Of a stretch of 64,000 bases of DNA, positions 33,212 to 43,695 are shown piece by piece. The notes under the pieces are model-generated. The model searched no databases, was not told the DNA's origin, and saw only the letters and a list, made by a program, of their open reading frames with translations. Position numbers and translations under genes: made by a program. Positions within the stretch are counted from its first letter, which is position 1. Every line of letters begins with the position of its first letter. The stretch covers positions 33,382,815 to 33,446,814 of the forward strand of contig OX291543.1 of the NCBI GenBank assembly GCA_946406115.1, in the 5' to 3' direction. The stretch is from Apoda limacodes. Its lineage: Eukaryota; Arthropoda; Insecta; Lepidoptera; Limacodidae.

Positions 33212-33284
33212 ATTTTTTTTTTTTTTTTTTTTTTAATACCACTAAGGTGGCAAACAAGCTTACGGCCCGCCTGATGGTAAGCGG

Positions 33285-35348
33285 TCACCGTAGCCTATGG
33301 ACGCTTGCAACACCAGGGGTATCACTTGCGCGTTGCCGACCCTTCAGAAATCTAATAACTTCTTTCTTGAAGAACTCCATACTGTAGTCCTTGCAGAAAA
33401 CCTTGGCAGGGAGCTCATTCCACAACTTAAGCGTTCGCGGGAGGAAGTTTCTCTGAAACCGCACTGTACGCGACCATTTAGGTTCTAAAGTGTGAAAATG
33501 AATTCCCTGCCGATGGCGAGCGGTGCGATGGTAGAAAGTAGCCGTGGGCATCATTTCGAACAATTCCTCAGAACACAACCCATTGTACAAGCGGTAGAAC
33601 ACACACAGTGAGGCAAAGTCTCTCCTCAGACTTAAGGGCTCGATACCGCAAGTGAGTTTGGGATCGTCGACAATTCTCACAGCCCGTCGTTGAACCGAGT
33701 CAAAAGGGTCAAGCTGGTATCCGGGTGCACCTGCCCAGAGATGGCAGCAGTACTCCATATGGGGCCGAACTTGCGACTTGTAAAGTAACAACCTTTGCCC
33801 CGACGTGAAGTACTGCTTCGCTCTGTTGAGTACACCAAGTTTTTTGGACGCCAGCTTTACCTTATCTTGTAAATGATCTCGGAACTGAACATCGCTGGAG
33901 ATGTCGACACCAAGGATCCCAATGCTCTTGGAGATGGAGAGGGGAGTGTTCTGGAATTGTGGGACCACAGTGAATGGAGTTTTCTTAGCGGTGAACGCGC
34001 ACACTTGTGTCTTTGTAGGGTTGAATCGGACCAAGTTTACCCGTCCCCAGTCAGAGACCTGGGACAGTGTGGTCTCGATTTGAGACACAAGTTCTCCGCG
34101 GTTTTCCTCCACAACGGATCGAGGGATGTTTGCACGACCCGTGTAAAAAGTGTCTCCAGTACTGTCATCTGCATAGCAATGTATGTTGTTGATGTCCAAC
34201 ATGTCATTGATATGCAGTAGAAACAGCGTAGGAGACAGCACAGAGCCTTGCGGGACACCAGCATTAATGTCCATGCTATCAGAGCAACTACCGTCAACTA
34301 CGGTTCGTATGCGTCTGCCGGACAAAAAGCTAGCCACCCATTTGCACAAACCCTCGGGCACTCCGTAAGATGGCAACTTCGATAGAAGACCGCGGTGCCA
34401 GACCCGATCGAACGCCTTCGCTATGTCCAGGCTACATGCCAATGCCTCCCCCTGACTCTCAATGGCTAGTGCCCATCGGTGTGTGAGATACACTAGAAGG
34501 TCACCAGTCGAGCGACCGTGGCGAAAGCCATATTGACGGTCACTGACCAGATCGTGTACTTCTAGGTATCTTAGAAGCTGTGTGTTGATCACACGCTCCA
34601 TCACCTTAGAGAGGAGAGAGGTAATAGCGATAGGCCTGTAATTCGATGGATCTGATCTATCGCCCTTTTTGGGCACCGGGTGCACATTCGCAGTCTTCCA
34701 TGTAGACGGAAATTGCCTAGTGTGGTAGGAAAGCGCGAAGAGGCGCGTGAGTACAGGACATAACTCAGGAGCACACTGCTTAAGCACCACTGCTGGTATA
34801 CCGTCTGGCCCACTCGACTTATGAACGTCTAGAGAAAGCAACGCCCGCCTGACCTCCCGCTGCGTTATGGAGATTTCCGGCATGGACTTACCGCACCACG
34901 GTATAGTAGGTGGTACAGCGCCTTCATCGTTCATATTCGAGTTCGAGGCAAAGAGACTGCCCAGTAGATCGGCTTTCTCTTTAGCACTATGGGCCAAGTC
35001 ACCATCGGTCTTTCGCAGTGGTGGTAACGACGACTGGCAGAAGTTCCCTTCGGCAGCTTTGGCAAGCGACCAGAAAGCACGACTCCCAGAAGGATAGCTC
35101 GCAAGTCGCCCACCTATTTTGCCGATGAATTGGAATTTTGCTCTGGCAGTTGCTTTCTTACTGAACCTCGAGGCAGCATTTAATTTGCGTTTTAACTCAG
35201 AAATATTCGGATCCTTATTATAACGAGCCGTGGTCCAAGCCTCATATGCATTTTGCTTAAGAATTTTAGCTTTTCTGCAAGACCTATTAAACCACGGTCG
35301 TTTTTTGACGCCGGCAGCTACTCGCGGGTTAGGAATATAGCATTCCAT
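33285..35348 (-). CDS. LINE reverse transcriptase, intact 687-codon frame
   Basis: This is the RT part of the LINE polyprotein, which would copy element RNA into DNA at a nicked target. An N-terminal linker is followed by the RT fingers (SSGPDGIPAVVLK near residues 178-190; VHPVPKKGD with NYRPIAIT near 222-243), palm block A (SLDIAKAFD, Asp 308), block B (GVPQGSVLSP, 364-373), the catalytic YADD (392-395) and a thumb with LGVDISSDVQFRDHL. The conserved C-terminal block VRPHMEYCCHLWAGAPGY follows. No stop or frameshift interrupts the frame. Its ATG is only the first Met after the frameshift; in an intact element this would continue from the endonuclease. Without that domain it cannot be autonomous. 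Confidence 0.9.
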   Translation of the reverse strand: MECYIPNPRVAAGVKKRPWFNRSCRKAKILKQNAYEAWTTARYNKDPNISELKRKLNAASRFSKKATARAKFQFIGKIGGRLASYPSGSRAFWSLAKAAEGNFCQSSLPPLRKTDGDLAHSAKEKADLLGSLFASNSNMNDEGAVPPTIPWCGKSMPEISITQREVRRALLSLDVHKSSGPDGIPAVVLKQCAPELCPVLTRLFALSYHTRQFPSTWKTANVHPVPKKGDRSDPSNYRPIAITSLLSKVMERVINTQLLRYLEVHDLVSDRQYGFRHGRSTGDLLVYLTHRWALAIESQGEALACSLDIAKAFDRVWHRGLLSKLPSYGVPEGLCKWVASFLSGRRIRTVVDGSCSDSMDINAGVPQGSVLSPTLFLLHINDMLDINNIHCYADDSTGDTFYTGRANIPRSVVEENRGELVSQIETTLSQVSDWGRVNLVRFNPTKTQVCAFTAKKTPFTVVPQFQNTPLSISKSIGILGVDISSDVQFRDHLQDKVKLASKKLGVLNRAKQYFTSGQRLLLYKSQVRPHMEYCCHLWAGAPGYQLDPFDSVQRRAVRIVDDPKLTCGIEPLSLRRDFASLCVFYRLYNGLCSEELFEMMPTATFYHRTARHRQGIHFHTLEPKWSRTVRFQRNFLPRTLKLWNELPAKVFCKDYSMEFFKKEVIRFLKGRQRASDTPGVASVHRLR

Positions 35349-36158
35349 ACCAGCAAGGATTGTCTCAGTGATGCGGCTGCGCAGACGTCAGGATCTTCTG
35401 AGTTAAAGCAGATCTGCCTCCACGGGTACGATGCGTAAAATTCACGCAATCCATCCCAGTCTGCCGACTTATAGTGCCACACACGACGCCAGTTAGTTGG
35501 CCCAGAAGGATCAGGTTGTGTGCATGACACTTGAGTCCGAACGAGACAGTGGTCCGAGGAGCCAAGAGGCGCATCCACTGAGACGGAGTACCCGTCCGGA
35601 CGAGTAGTCAGCAGAAGGTCCAGTAAGGAGCTCGTATGTTCCTCTATATCTGGTATTCTCGTTGGAGAAAGTACCAGCTGAGAGAATCCATAGGTCAGAG
35701 CAAATTCATGAGCAGATATCCCAGCATAGTTATTGGTTCGAGAACTGAGCCACTCGCGATGGTGGGCGTTAAAGTCTCCCAAAATAACTAGTTCTGCTGT
35801 GGGATATTGCTCTAGAACTTTGTCAGTCGTCAAACTCAGGTGCGTGAAGAGTCGAGTTACGTCCGTGTCACCGCTATGAGACCTGTATAGGCACGCATAG
35901 ATACGAGTGTGGCCGCCGTAATCTACGCGCACCCACAATATCGACAGGTCCCTGTCTTCAAGGCTATGAAGGCGGCGACAGCAGATATCCTCCCGGACGA
36001 ACATACATACACCGGCACGACTCATAAAATTGTGTTCGAGTTTGTAGCCGGGATAATGAAGGTATGATGTGTCGGCCGGGCAGGATATCTGCGTCTCCGT
36101 TAGAAAAAGAATGGTCGGCTGCGCAGTTTCGAGATGGTGGTGGACTGCGTTAAGATTA
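35318..36158 (-). pseudogene. LINE endonuclease domain, 5'-truncated and frameshifted
   Basis: This is an AP-type endonuclease joined to the RT above. TETQISCPADTS (catalytic Glu), LVILGDFNAHHREWL and GSSDHCLVRTQV (catalytic Asp-His) are visible. Motif I with the catalytic Asn, present in the 17339 copy as NIRG, is removed by the 5' truncation; an unrelated ATG upstream makes the frame look complete. A one-base frameshift, most likely within 35365..35375, disconnects it from the RT frame: the sequence before VCAAA and the sequence after TETILAGM lie in different phases. Confidence 0.88.
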
Positions 36159-36592
36159 AATCCGACCTTGCTCACTAAATCCGTTACGCAATGCCAGCAA
36201 AGCTAATAAATCACACATAGACGCGACTCTTCACACGTAGAGCTACACAAATAAGTTGCGCTCGTCAGTTTTACTGCTGAATAAACGCGAAGTGGGTATT
36301 GATGACAGGCCTTCTCTATTTCAGCTATATCGGTAAGTGGAATAATTTCACTTCTTTCTTAATTGTACACTGTACTAACACCACTGGCCACTTAGGAATA
36401 ACATCTTTGTTTTCATTAGCCTATATAAGTCCACTGCTGATCAAATACATATATTCTACATACATCTGTGATGGCACTTTTCAAATTATCTGTTACCAAC
36501 TTGCCATCTGTCTATATTACTTAGGAATTCCTTGTTTTATATTGCGATTTGTATCCTTCTGAAGTATCCAAAACATAAGAGGACAGTAAAGC

Positions 36593-36788
36593 CGATGGCG
36601 AGCGGTGCAATGGTAGAGAGTAGCCGTGGGCATCATCACATACCATTATACAAGCGGGTAGGCAAAGTCTCTTCTCAGACTTAAGGGTTTGACATGACTT
36701 GTGAGATTAAGATCGTCGACGATTCTCACAGGCCGTCGTTGAACCGAGTCACAAGGGCCAAGCTGGTATCCTGGTGCACACGCACAGA
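36593..36788 (-). pseudogene. LINE RT C-terminal scrap with small deletion
   Basis: This 195-bp minus-strand piece of the main LINE family matches 33510..33740. Relative to that copy it lacks about 19 bp near 36637 plus other bases, so the frame is broken. It lies 430 bp from the large LINE copy in the same orientation but is more diverged, so it is a separate insertion. Confidence 0.85.
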
Positions 36789-38011
36789 CTTGCGTCTCCT
36801 GAAGATGCATCGTGTTGAGGCGAAACACGTGACAGATTTTGTTAGCAAATTAGTGATGTAATTTTATAGTGAAGTTGACATCGTCCACATAAGGAGACAG
36901 GGAGGTGCACTCCTACATATGTGTATTGTATACTTCTCTATGTGAGTGCAACTGAATTGTTTTGAGCGGATTTTCAAGGAAAGACATTTTATCATAATCA
37001 GTTTTGCACTTTTTTTTAAAATATGCTTTGTAGTACGAAGAAAAAATAACAATATCTAGTAGCGGTGTTAGAGTGCAACCATAATGGAATTTAGAAGAAA
37101 TTTTAGAGAAAAATAAATTATCAATTAAAATTGTATTAACCCAAATTTCTAAGCATTCGTGAAATATCCAAAACGCTATAATTTGCACAAAATATTCAAA
37201 ATCTAGTCGCCACCGAACGTCACATCTCATCGAACAACATTATTATTTTTGCTGCGGGTCATTTTAAACATAGCATATCTTGAAAGTAGTAATTTAATTG
37301 TCTGTAAAGGGCAAGTTTAATCGACATTAAAATAAATACTCGAAGTAAAATTTAATATTTCATTGGTAATAATAGCTTTGCTTTCAAAGCATATTGTTTA
37401 ACTTTTTTACAAATATTTAAAGATAAAAATGGTTACTACGAATAACTTACAAAAATATTCTTGCTGACATTTTTAACGCGGTGATATCTGTCTCCAGATA
37501 TTTTCCATCGTGGACCTTTTTGTTGTCCTTTTTAAGACTCTATAGTACTCTACATAATATTATTCTAATGTATCTCTTAGGTTTAGCCGACGCATGCCAT
37601 GTAAGTGCCGGAAAATCTTTAAGAACATCAATTTCTTTACTTTTTATAATTATTAATTATAATGTTGTATACATTAAAAACTTTATAAAAAATTTAGTAA
37701 AAAGTGCATCAAAAGGGGTCGCGTAATTTTAATGAAACCAAGCTTTTTTTGACGGATTTTGATGAATTTTTTTTGTGTGTTTTTGAGTGGGTTCTTGGCT
37801 TAGATTTACATTTGGACCCGGTAGGTGGCGCTACAATCGGGTTCTAGGATTCCTTTATTTTTTGACGACAATTTATTAAGATTATTTATGGGCGATGCAT
37901 GTCGAAAAATCATTCCTAAACCCGCTAATGGCAAGCAGGCCATCGTTCACGCAGGACAACGTCTGTCGGGTCTACTACTATTATATAAAAAGCAAAAATA
38001 ACTGGAATTCG
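36789..38011. other. Noncoding interval with one CTCF-like motif
   Basis: AT-rich sequence. Overlapping minus-strand frames at 36864..37230 are low-complexity and show no domain. The motif at 37818 is listed separately. Confidence 0.45.
37818..37830 (+). promoter_or_regulatory. CTCF-like motif
   Basis: CCGGTAGGTGGCG fits the CTCF core CCASYAGRKGGCR except at base three; of the four motifs it is the only one with the AGGTGGCG core typical of insect CTCF sites. Confidence 0.35.
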
Positions 38012-38100
38012 AGTCCGTGGATCAGTGGGTAATGATCTGCCTGCTGAACTAAGGGGCATGGGCTCGATTCCCACACAATTGAAGGTTTTTGACAAGAGCA
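38012..38100 (+). repeat. tRNA-derived SINE head
   Basis: TGGATCAGTGGGTAATGATC resembles a Pol III A box region and GGCTCGATTCC a B box, 30-40 bp apart, with CTGCCTGCTGAAC between them as in lepidopteran SINEs. The body decays into AT-rich sequence. A folded tRNA gene is unlikely because the acceptor-stem halves do not pair. Confidence 0.65.
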
Positions 38101-39299
38101 CAAAAGAACACAAAAGAAATGTTTTATACCCGTCTGTGGTTAAAAACTAGAGACAGCTGTTATATTTTCAAAGTGTTTCGATACTTACATAACTGTGTTT
38201 ATATTTATTTTTTGAAATTGCTGTGTTCGTTTCGTACGTACTAATTTCAGTACCATGCTACGATATGCAACCATATCTTGCGCAAGCTGCTTTGGAATAA
38301 ATCGTACCTTCAGTAAGTATCAGCGAGCGATTCGCAATGTTTTAGCTGTCCGCTCTTGCGCTCGAGGGTCAAATATGAAATTTGAAAATAGAACAAACTT
38401 TTTTCATCCCGAACATTGATCTTAAGACATAAACTCATCAAGTTTTATTCACATTTTGGACAAGCACGACACAAAATAATGCGCCATTAAATTAATTAAA
38501 AAAGTTAAAAAAGAAAAATTTTTGAAAATCCTCACCGCCAGTGAAACACCCGATGAGGTTTTACCTTAACGTAAGAAGTCATAGAGATAAAATAAATCAC
38601 TATCAGAAGCACAATTAATATATTTGTTAAAGTCTAGTCATTTCCAAAAACGAGCGCAAACCGTTTACTTCGCTTTTGATCCACTTACATTGATTACTTT
38701 CGCGCTAAATTAATTTATTTCCTTTGAACTTTTTCGTATACATACATTTCTCGCTAGTTTTTAATGGTGCGACGTCAATCCTGAATATAGAAGTAAGGTA
38801 AATAATTAAATGCTTTTTAACCTTTCTGCACATAAAAATAGATATTACGATATACCAAAAAATACGCATACCTATATTGCATCCATCGCATCGAGTAGCA
38901 AAACGCTTTATTTTTTATCTTCACAATTATATAGAAACTAGCTGCTGCCCGCTACTTCGTCTGCGTGAACGCTATACTATAACATCAGTTTTGGTGAATG
39001 AAACCATAGCGCGATCTGATTCGTCGCCAACGCCATCAAGTTAGCAAATAGGAAGCATTTTTATATGGTGAAAATTTATAACACATCTAAATTATGACTT
39101 TACACGATTTTTTAACATAAAATAAATGGCTATGTGTGAGTAGAATAATTAATAATTAAGAAGCAAGTCAAATATGCGTCGTTAGATTACACGTTGTTAC
39201 AGAATGCGTTGAAGAAATAATAGTGGCAGGTGTACACTGGCAATTTCGCTCGAAAACTGCAAATCGATGTAGAGTTTAGCCGTTTGGAACACAGGTACT
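38101..39299. other. Noncoding interval with a short repeat scrap
   Basis: AT-rich sequence. ACTAGCTGCTGCCCGCTACT at 38938..38960 is the recognisable start of the CTAGCTTTTGCC repeat family (compare 57595), truncated after about 50 bp. Confidence 0.45.
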
Positions 39300-39880
39300 T
39301 TAGAGCAAAACAATAATTTTGACCCGCAGTTCCTCAAAATATTTCCCTTACGGTTATGATGTCATCAATTTTTTGTATAGGATTTAAATTTTTTTTTTCA
39401 GAAACCCATCGTGTGGGGTATCAAATGAAAGGGCTTGATGAGCCGGTTCTAAAAATATACCACACTTTTACCTTTGGGCTACTTTTTGTCTTAAAATCTA
39501 AAAAGTATTTTCAAAACATACCAAGTTTTGGCCCCTCCAGGTAGAAGACGGCTCAGTATTTTTCTCTAATATATACCTTAAATGATAGTTTATGTCCTTA
39601 TTTTTAACTCCCTGAAAGCAATTTGGAAAATATAAAAATTAAGTATTTTTTTTTAATTTTTGAATATTGCTATGTGAGACGGTTCCTTAAACTTCAGATC
39701 TTTATGAGACTTTATGTGAACTGTACTGTCCCCTCTGCTTCTGTTTACTGGTGTTATTTAAGTATATTTAAAAAATAAAAATATTTTTCAAATTGCTTTC
39801 AGGGGGTTAAAAATGAGGATGAAATGTCAATAGTTTTAGCGAACATTTAATATTAACTGTCGCAGTATCTATAGTTCATT
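39300..39880. mobile_element. MITE-like element with imperfect hairpin
   Basis: TTTTTAACTCCCTGAAAGCA at 39601 is mirrored by GCTTTCAGGGGGTTAAAAAT near 39797, and partial complementarity continues to about 39570 and 39840. The block to the left contains GGGGTATCAAATGAAAGGGC and GGGCTACTTTTTGTC, phrases I recall from a common lepidopteran nonautonomous repeat. The outer limits are approximate. Confidence 0.5.
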
Positions 39881-40974
39881 TACGATATGTATTTATGTAT
39901 TGTCAGGATTCAAACACAAAAATAAAATTAACAAATGTCAAATAAATTAAAAATACTATCTTATTATTTTTTGAGACTTCGCTTAAATATTTTCTTAGAT
40001 GTCAAACAAAGCAAAAAGTTGTCTGATGATTTAGAAAACTCGATGACAAATTAAACAAATAATTAGAACAACAAAACGACCATAATTATGTAGTTCTGAT
40101 TGTGTTTTGAGCCCAGACCGCAGATATCCCGTGTCCTCATTAGATACCGCTGCACCACGATGGTGGTAAATAATGCGAGTAAAATAAGCCAGTTATTGTC
40201 AGATAGTGTCAATGATAAGATAAGAACAGTTTGAGAAGTCCAGTTGAGGATCGGGGACGATACAAAAGAAACACAAGCGTATGTGTAACATAAGATTAAT
40301 ACACAAAACGATTCAAAATGATCTATTCTTTAATGATAGATATGTCTTTTGAAATTGAGTGTATACAATAATGTCAAATTTATGTTACAAAGTCCTTTAA
40401 AGTTTATTGTTATTCAAAGCTAGCTTAGTCAAAGTTTTTCAGGCTTTACGTAAAATCTTGAAATGAAAGTTTCCCAACTAAACAATACTGCTCTTAAACA
40501 AAAACAGAAAACAATCAAAGTGTAATTGAAAATTGCGAACTTTTGAAAATTGTTTCTTTAACGTAAATATTTAAGTTGAATTCACAAAAATCTACAGTGT
40601 TTTATTAGTACCTACCTAATAGAACCAATAACTTAATAAAAACTTAGTGAATAACTATAATGCATTATATAAGTAGATTGTTAAAGTTTATGTAGTTTAT
40701 AGGTTTCCGTAAAAAATGGCAAAAACAGGATCCTGATAGTTTTGTCATGTCCATCAGTAGTTCGGTTGATATAAATAGATATAGAGGGGTATCTAATTGA
40801 CATGTATAATTTAAATTAAATATTCAGACAACAAAGGACCACTTTGGCAAATTATGTAAAACCAACATAAATAATGATAATATTTAGCTATCTGTGTCTA
40901 CTCAAGTTTAAAGCAAACAGAAACAAAAAAATGAACTATTTCATACTAATAATAATATTTCATTGAACCTGATG
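39881..40974. other. Noncoding interval, nothing recognised
   Basis: AT-rich sequence with no exon, tandem array or element end that I recognise. Confidence 0.5.
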
Positions 40975-41590
40975 CATCAGAATATCCAAGGAATGTCTCC
41001 GAAAGAACTATAAATTGAATTGTTCATAAACTGCCAAAAGATTGACATTTTATGTATCACTGAACACTGGCTACGCAGCCCGATTTATGTTCAATTTCAC
41101 TAATCACCAGGTGGGAAGTTCGTTCAGTCTCTTTAATTTTAGTTAATAAACAGCAAAATTTTAAGGAATGTAAAGACATTGTGAGCCTCGAACTGCCGAG
41201 CTATCCTATATAGAAGTTGACCATCTCATTGTTGTAAGTGTATACAAGCCACCTTGTGCTATTCATGCTAATTTTGAATCATTTATGGAAGTAGTACCAG
41301 AAATTCCAATAAACAAATCATTATTTATGGAGACTTTAATATAAACCTTTTAGAAAATAGTTCATTAAGCACCAGATTGCTTGCCTTATTTCGGTCTTTT
41401 AATTTAAATAACTTGGTTTACAATTAGAATTGCTCTATCTAGTGCCACTTGCATTGACAATATATTTACTGACATAAAACCAATTCAAAAATCAATTATA
41501 AGCAATCTAGATTCAGCTCATTGTGGACAGTTAGTGGTTTCAGAAAGAAAGAATAGTATTACTTAAGAGGAAATTAAATTCATACCAATT
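40975..41590 (+). pseudogene. Degraded endonuclease domain of a Jockey-like LINE
   Basis: Across several frames one can read ILCITEHWL (the catalytic Glu block), EVDHLIVVSVYKPP, then GDFNI near 41330 and a decayed SDH block (LDSAHCGQLV) near 41520. Their order and spacing match an AP-type endonuclease of a Jockey-superfamily element different from the main family in this window. Multiple stops and frameshifts show an old, dead copy, and the RT that should follow is absent. Confidence 0.75.
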
Positions 41591-42253
41591 AAAACTAAAT
41601 GGATTGAAACATTTAAATCTAACTTATGTATACTTTATATAAAGTAATGTATACTTTATATTACGGGATGCATAGGTAAACCAAATTAAAATGGAAATGA
41701 TATAATATTGTACGGCTTAAATTTTTTATTTAAAGCATTGATTGCATTTGTAGTTTTGATGATTTAAAAGAGTAACTATCGAGTTTCTTGTTGTGAACCG
41801 GATTTCAAAAAATAATACTTTATAACTTTTAAAATAATAGGTCTAATTTGCAGAACGCAACTTTATTATATCTTTTGTGTAGAATATGCCAAAGTTTATT
41901 TAATATTTTAAATTGCTATTTATTACTATAAAACAATATTTTGTGTTTTGTATTCTCTTTAAAAGCGGCGCGCCGATGACGAAATTTTCTTCAAACTTTG
42001 ATCTGTTATATCACAGTTTAGTTTAGTCAGTAAAAATTGAAGGAAATTTTATATCCTACAACTTTCTAAAAGACATTGTCCACATAAAATACGAAGTTGA
42101 GGAGATATAAACGAAAAACTGAAATAAGGTCCGAAATTTTTTTGCCCCCTCCCTTTCAAAAACTTAAATTTTACGTTCGGGTATACCTTCATGACATATT
42201 AAAATTCGAAATACTTTCCAGATAAAAAGTGGATATCGACTGGATTACAGTCC
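41591..42253. other. Noncoding interval, nothing recognised
   Basis: AT-rich sequence between the endonuclease relic and a tandem array. No feature recognised. Confidence 0.5.
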
Positions 42254-42512
42254 GTATATTACGATATCATATTACATTATGGTATCGCCCGTATATTACG
42301 ATATCATATTACATTATGGTATCGCCCATATATTACGATATCATATTACATTATGGTATCGCCCGTATATTACGACATCATATTACATTATGGTATCGCC
42401 CGTATATTACGATATCATATTACATTATGTTATCGCCCGTATATTACGACATCATATTACATTATGGTATCGCCCGTATATTACGATATCATATTACATT
42501 ATGGTATCGCCC
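42254..42512. repeat. 37-bp tandem repeat, seven copies
   Basis: GTATATTACGATATCATATT followed by ACATTATGGTATCGCCC repeats at 42254, 42291, 42328, 42365, 42402, 42439 and 42476. Copies differ by single bases (GACATC for GATATC in two of them). Since 37 is not divisible by three, all three plus frames cycle through the array and produce the open frames at 42229..42606; these are not genes. Confidence 0.95.
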
Positions 42513-43484
42513 TTTCCATCAAAATTTTAAACTCATTATTTACTCATTCTATAAAATAAAAAACCTTATACATTATATACATTATATTTGTCACAATCTG
42601 TTCTAAAATGCATTCATTTTAAATGTATTAGTTTATTTTAACGAATACAAATATTTAATATTTGTTTATAGGACTGATGTCTTTTTGATAAAAGGTACAT
42701 TACATATTTTTTAGTAAAAGAAAGCTTTCAGGTAAAGCTTTTAGATTTAGGACCGGGCGGTCGTTCAAAATAAGCATTGTGTTCGAAAATAGGAGCAGTG
42801 AACAAAAGAAAAAGCCGTGCAAAGTAAACAAATTTCTGATAAACATTTTTTTGATCGGGTAACAGAATAAACAGCGTAAATAATCGTCTGATTTCATCTA
42901 AATCTTAGATTTTTTATTTCCTACAGTAACTTTACTCAATCTTATTTGTGTTTACAGAGATCAATATATATAAGTACTCCATCCACATGTTTTTTATAAC
43001 CTAGATAATGAGCCCTCTCGTGAGGAAGTTAGAAACTGATAACTTTATTCGCAGGCTAGATACTTCGATATCAAACAAAAATCGCTCTCCCTTATGATTA
43101 GTTCCGGTACTGGTTCAGTCCGATAGAAGTAGCCTACAGCCCTCGTCAGCCGCAGTAGTTATTTAAGTTGTTTCACATTAACTTCAACATATCTTGGTAC
43201 CCATAAACTAAAATTTAAAAAAAATGTAATGAATAAAAATCATTTTATACGTTCCAGTATGTCTGGTAGCCTGGAACGGCGATGCCGACGTCGACGTCAC
43301 ATGACGTGGTACATGTAACGTTACACGAGCACATTATGAATGAACCTTTTGACAAGTTCATAATAGGATATTACACTAAAAAAACATTTTTAAGATTTTA
43401 TTTTACCACTTTGCCGGCGTAATTAATATGTATATCAATCCCAAATTACAGCTTTTAAGGATTTTGTGTTCAACCAGATCCCTT
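42513..43484. other. Noncoding interval, nothing recognised
   Basis: AT-rich sequence. A small palindrome-rich patch at 43290..43325 (GACGTCGACGTCACATGACG) resembles clustered CRE and E-box half sites, but nothing nearby supports a promoter. Confidence 0.45.
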
Positions 43485-43695
43485 TTTATTATAGCTTCGC
43501 CATGTCCGTCCGCCTGTAGGTATGTATGTCTGCTTTTCCGTCGCTATGTACTAGAAAGCTGTTATTTGATATGGGTATACGTACATATTGCTAACATCAG
43601 ATACCCCCTTGATTTCTGGACTGAGCTGGGATGGTATGAGTAACCAATGACATGAACCGGTTACCTACGTACAGTGGCTCTATTATGGGGCTTAG
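43485..43695 (+). repeat. Degenerate lepidopteran dispersed repeat
   Basis: GCCATGTCCGTCCGCCTGTA, CTAGAAAGCTGTTATTTGAT and GACTGAGCTGGGATGGTATG followed by a GGGGCTTAGTGCGG end resemble an abundant lepidopteran repeat. The 71-codon frame at 43428..43643 is not supported as a gene. Confidence 0.5.

Larger units (their letters stand above)
33212..36158 (-). mobile_element. Jockey/CR1-superfamily LINE, best copy in window
   Basis: This is a non-LTR retrotransposon of about 2.95 kb on the minus strand. Its 3' end is the family tail (GCCACCTTAGTGGTATT) and a poly-A tract of about 22 bases (poly-T at 33212..33234). Its 5' truncation is at about 36158, inside the endonuclease, so ORF1 and the first endonuclease residues are lost. 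RT and endonuclease frames overlap and are separated by one frameshift. ACTAAAT occurs just outside both ends (33201 and 36174), a possible target duplication if about 15 extra bases were added at the 5' junction. Clade assignment within Jockey, Daphne and CR1 groups is uncertain. Confidence 0.93.

Noticed and set aside
36299..36562. 87-codon plus frame just beyond the LINE 5' end
   Set aside because: Rich in Tyr, Ile, Phe and Leu from AT-rich DNA; a CAG...GTAAGT pair near 36320..36336 encloses only about 9 bp and is not a credible exon.
38012..38100. A true tRNA gene
   Set aside because: A-box-like and B-box-like phrases are present, but the ends do not pair into an acceptor stem and the layout is that of a SINE head.
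15631..42512. Tandem arrays considered as CRISPR arrays
   Set aside because: Units abut directly without unique spacers, there are no cas genes, and the sequence is eukaryotic.
42229..42606. 125-codon plus frame over the 37-bp array
   Set aside because: The array keeps all plus frames open; the peptide is a translation of the tandem repeat.
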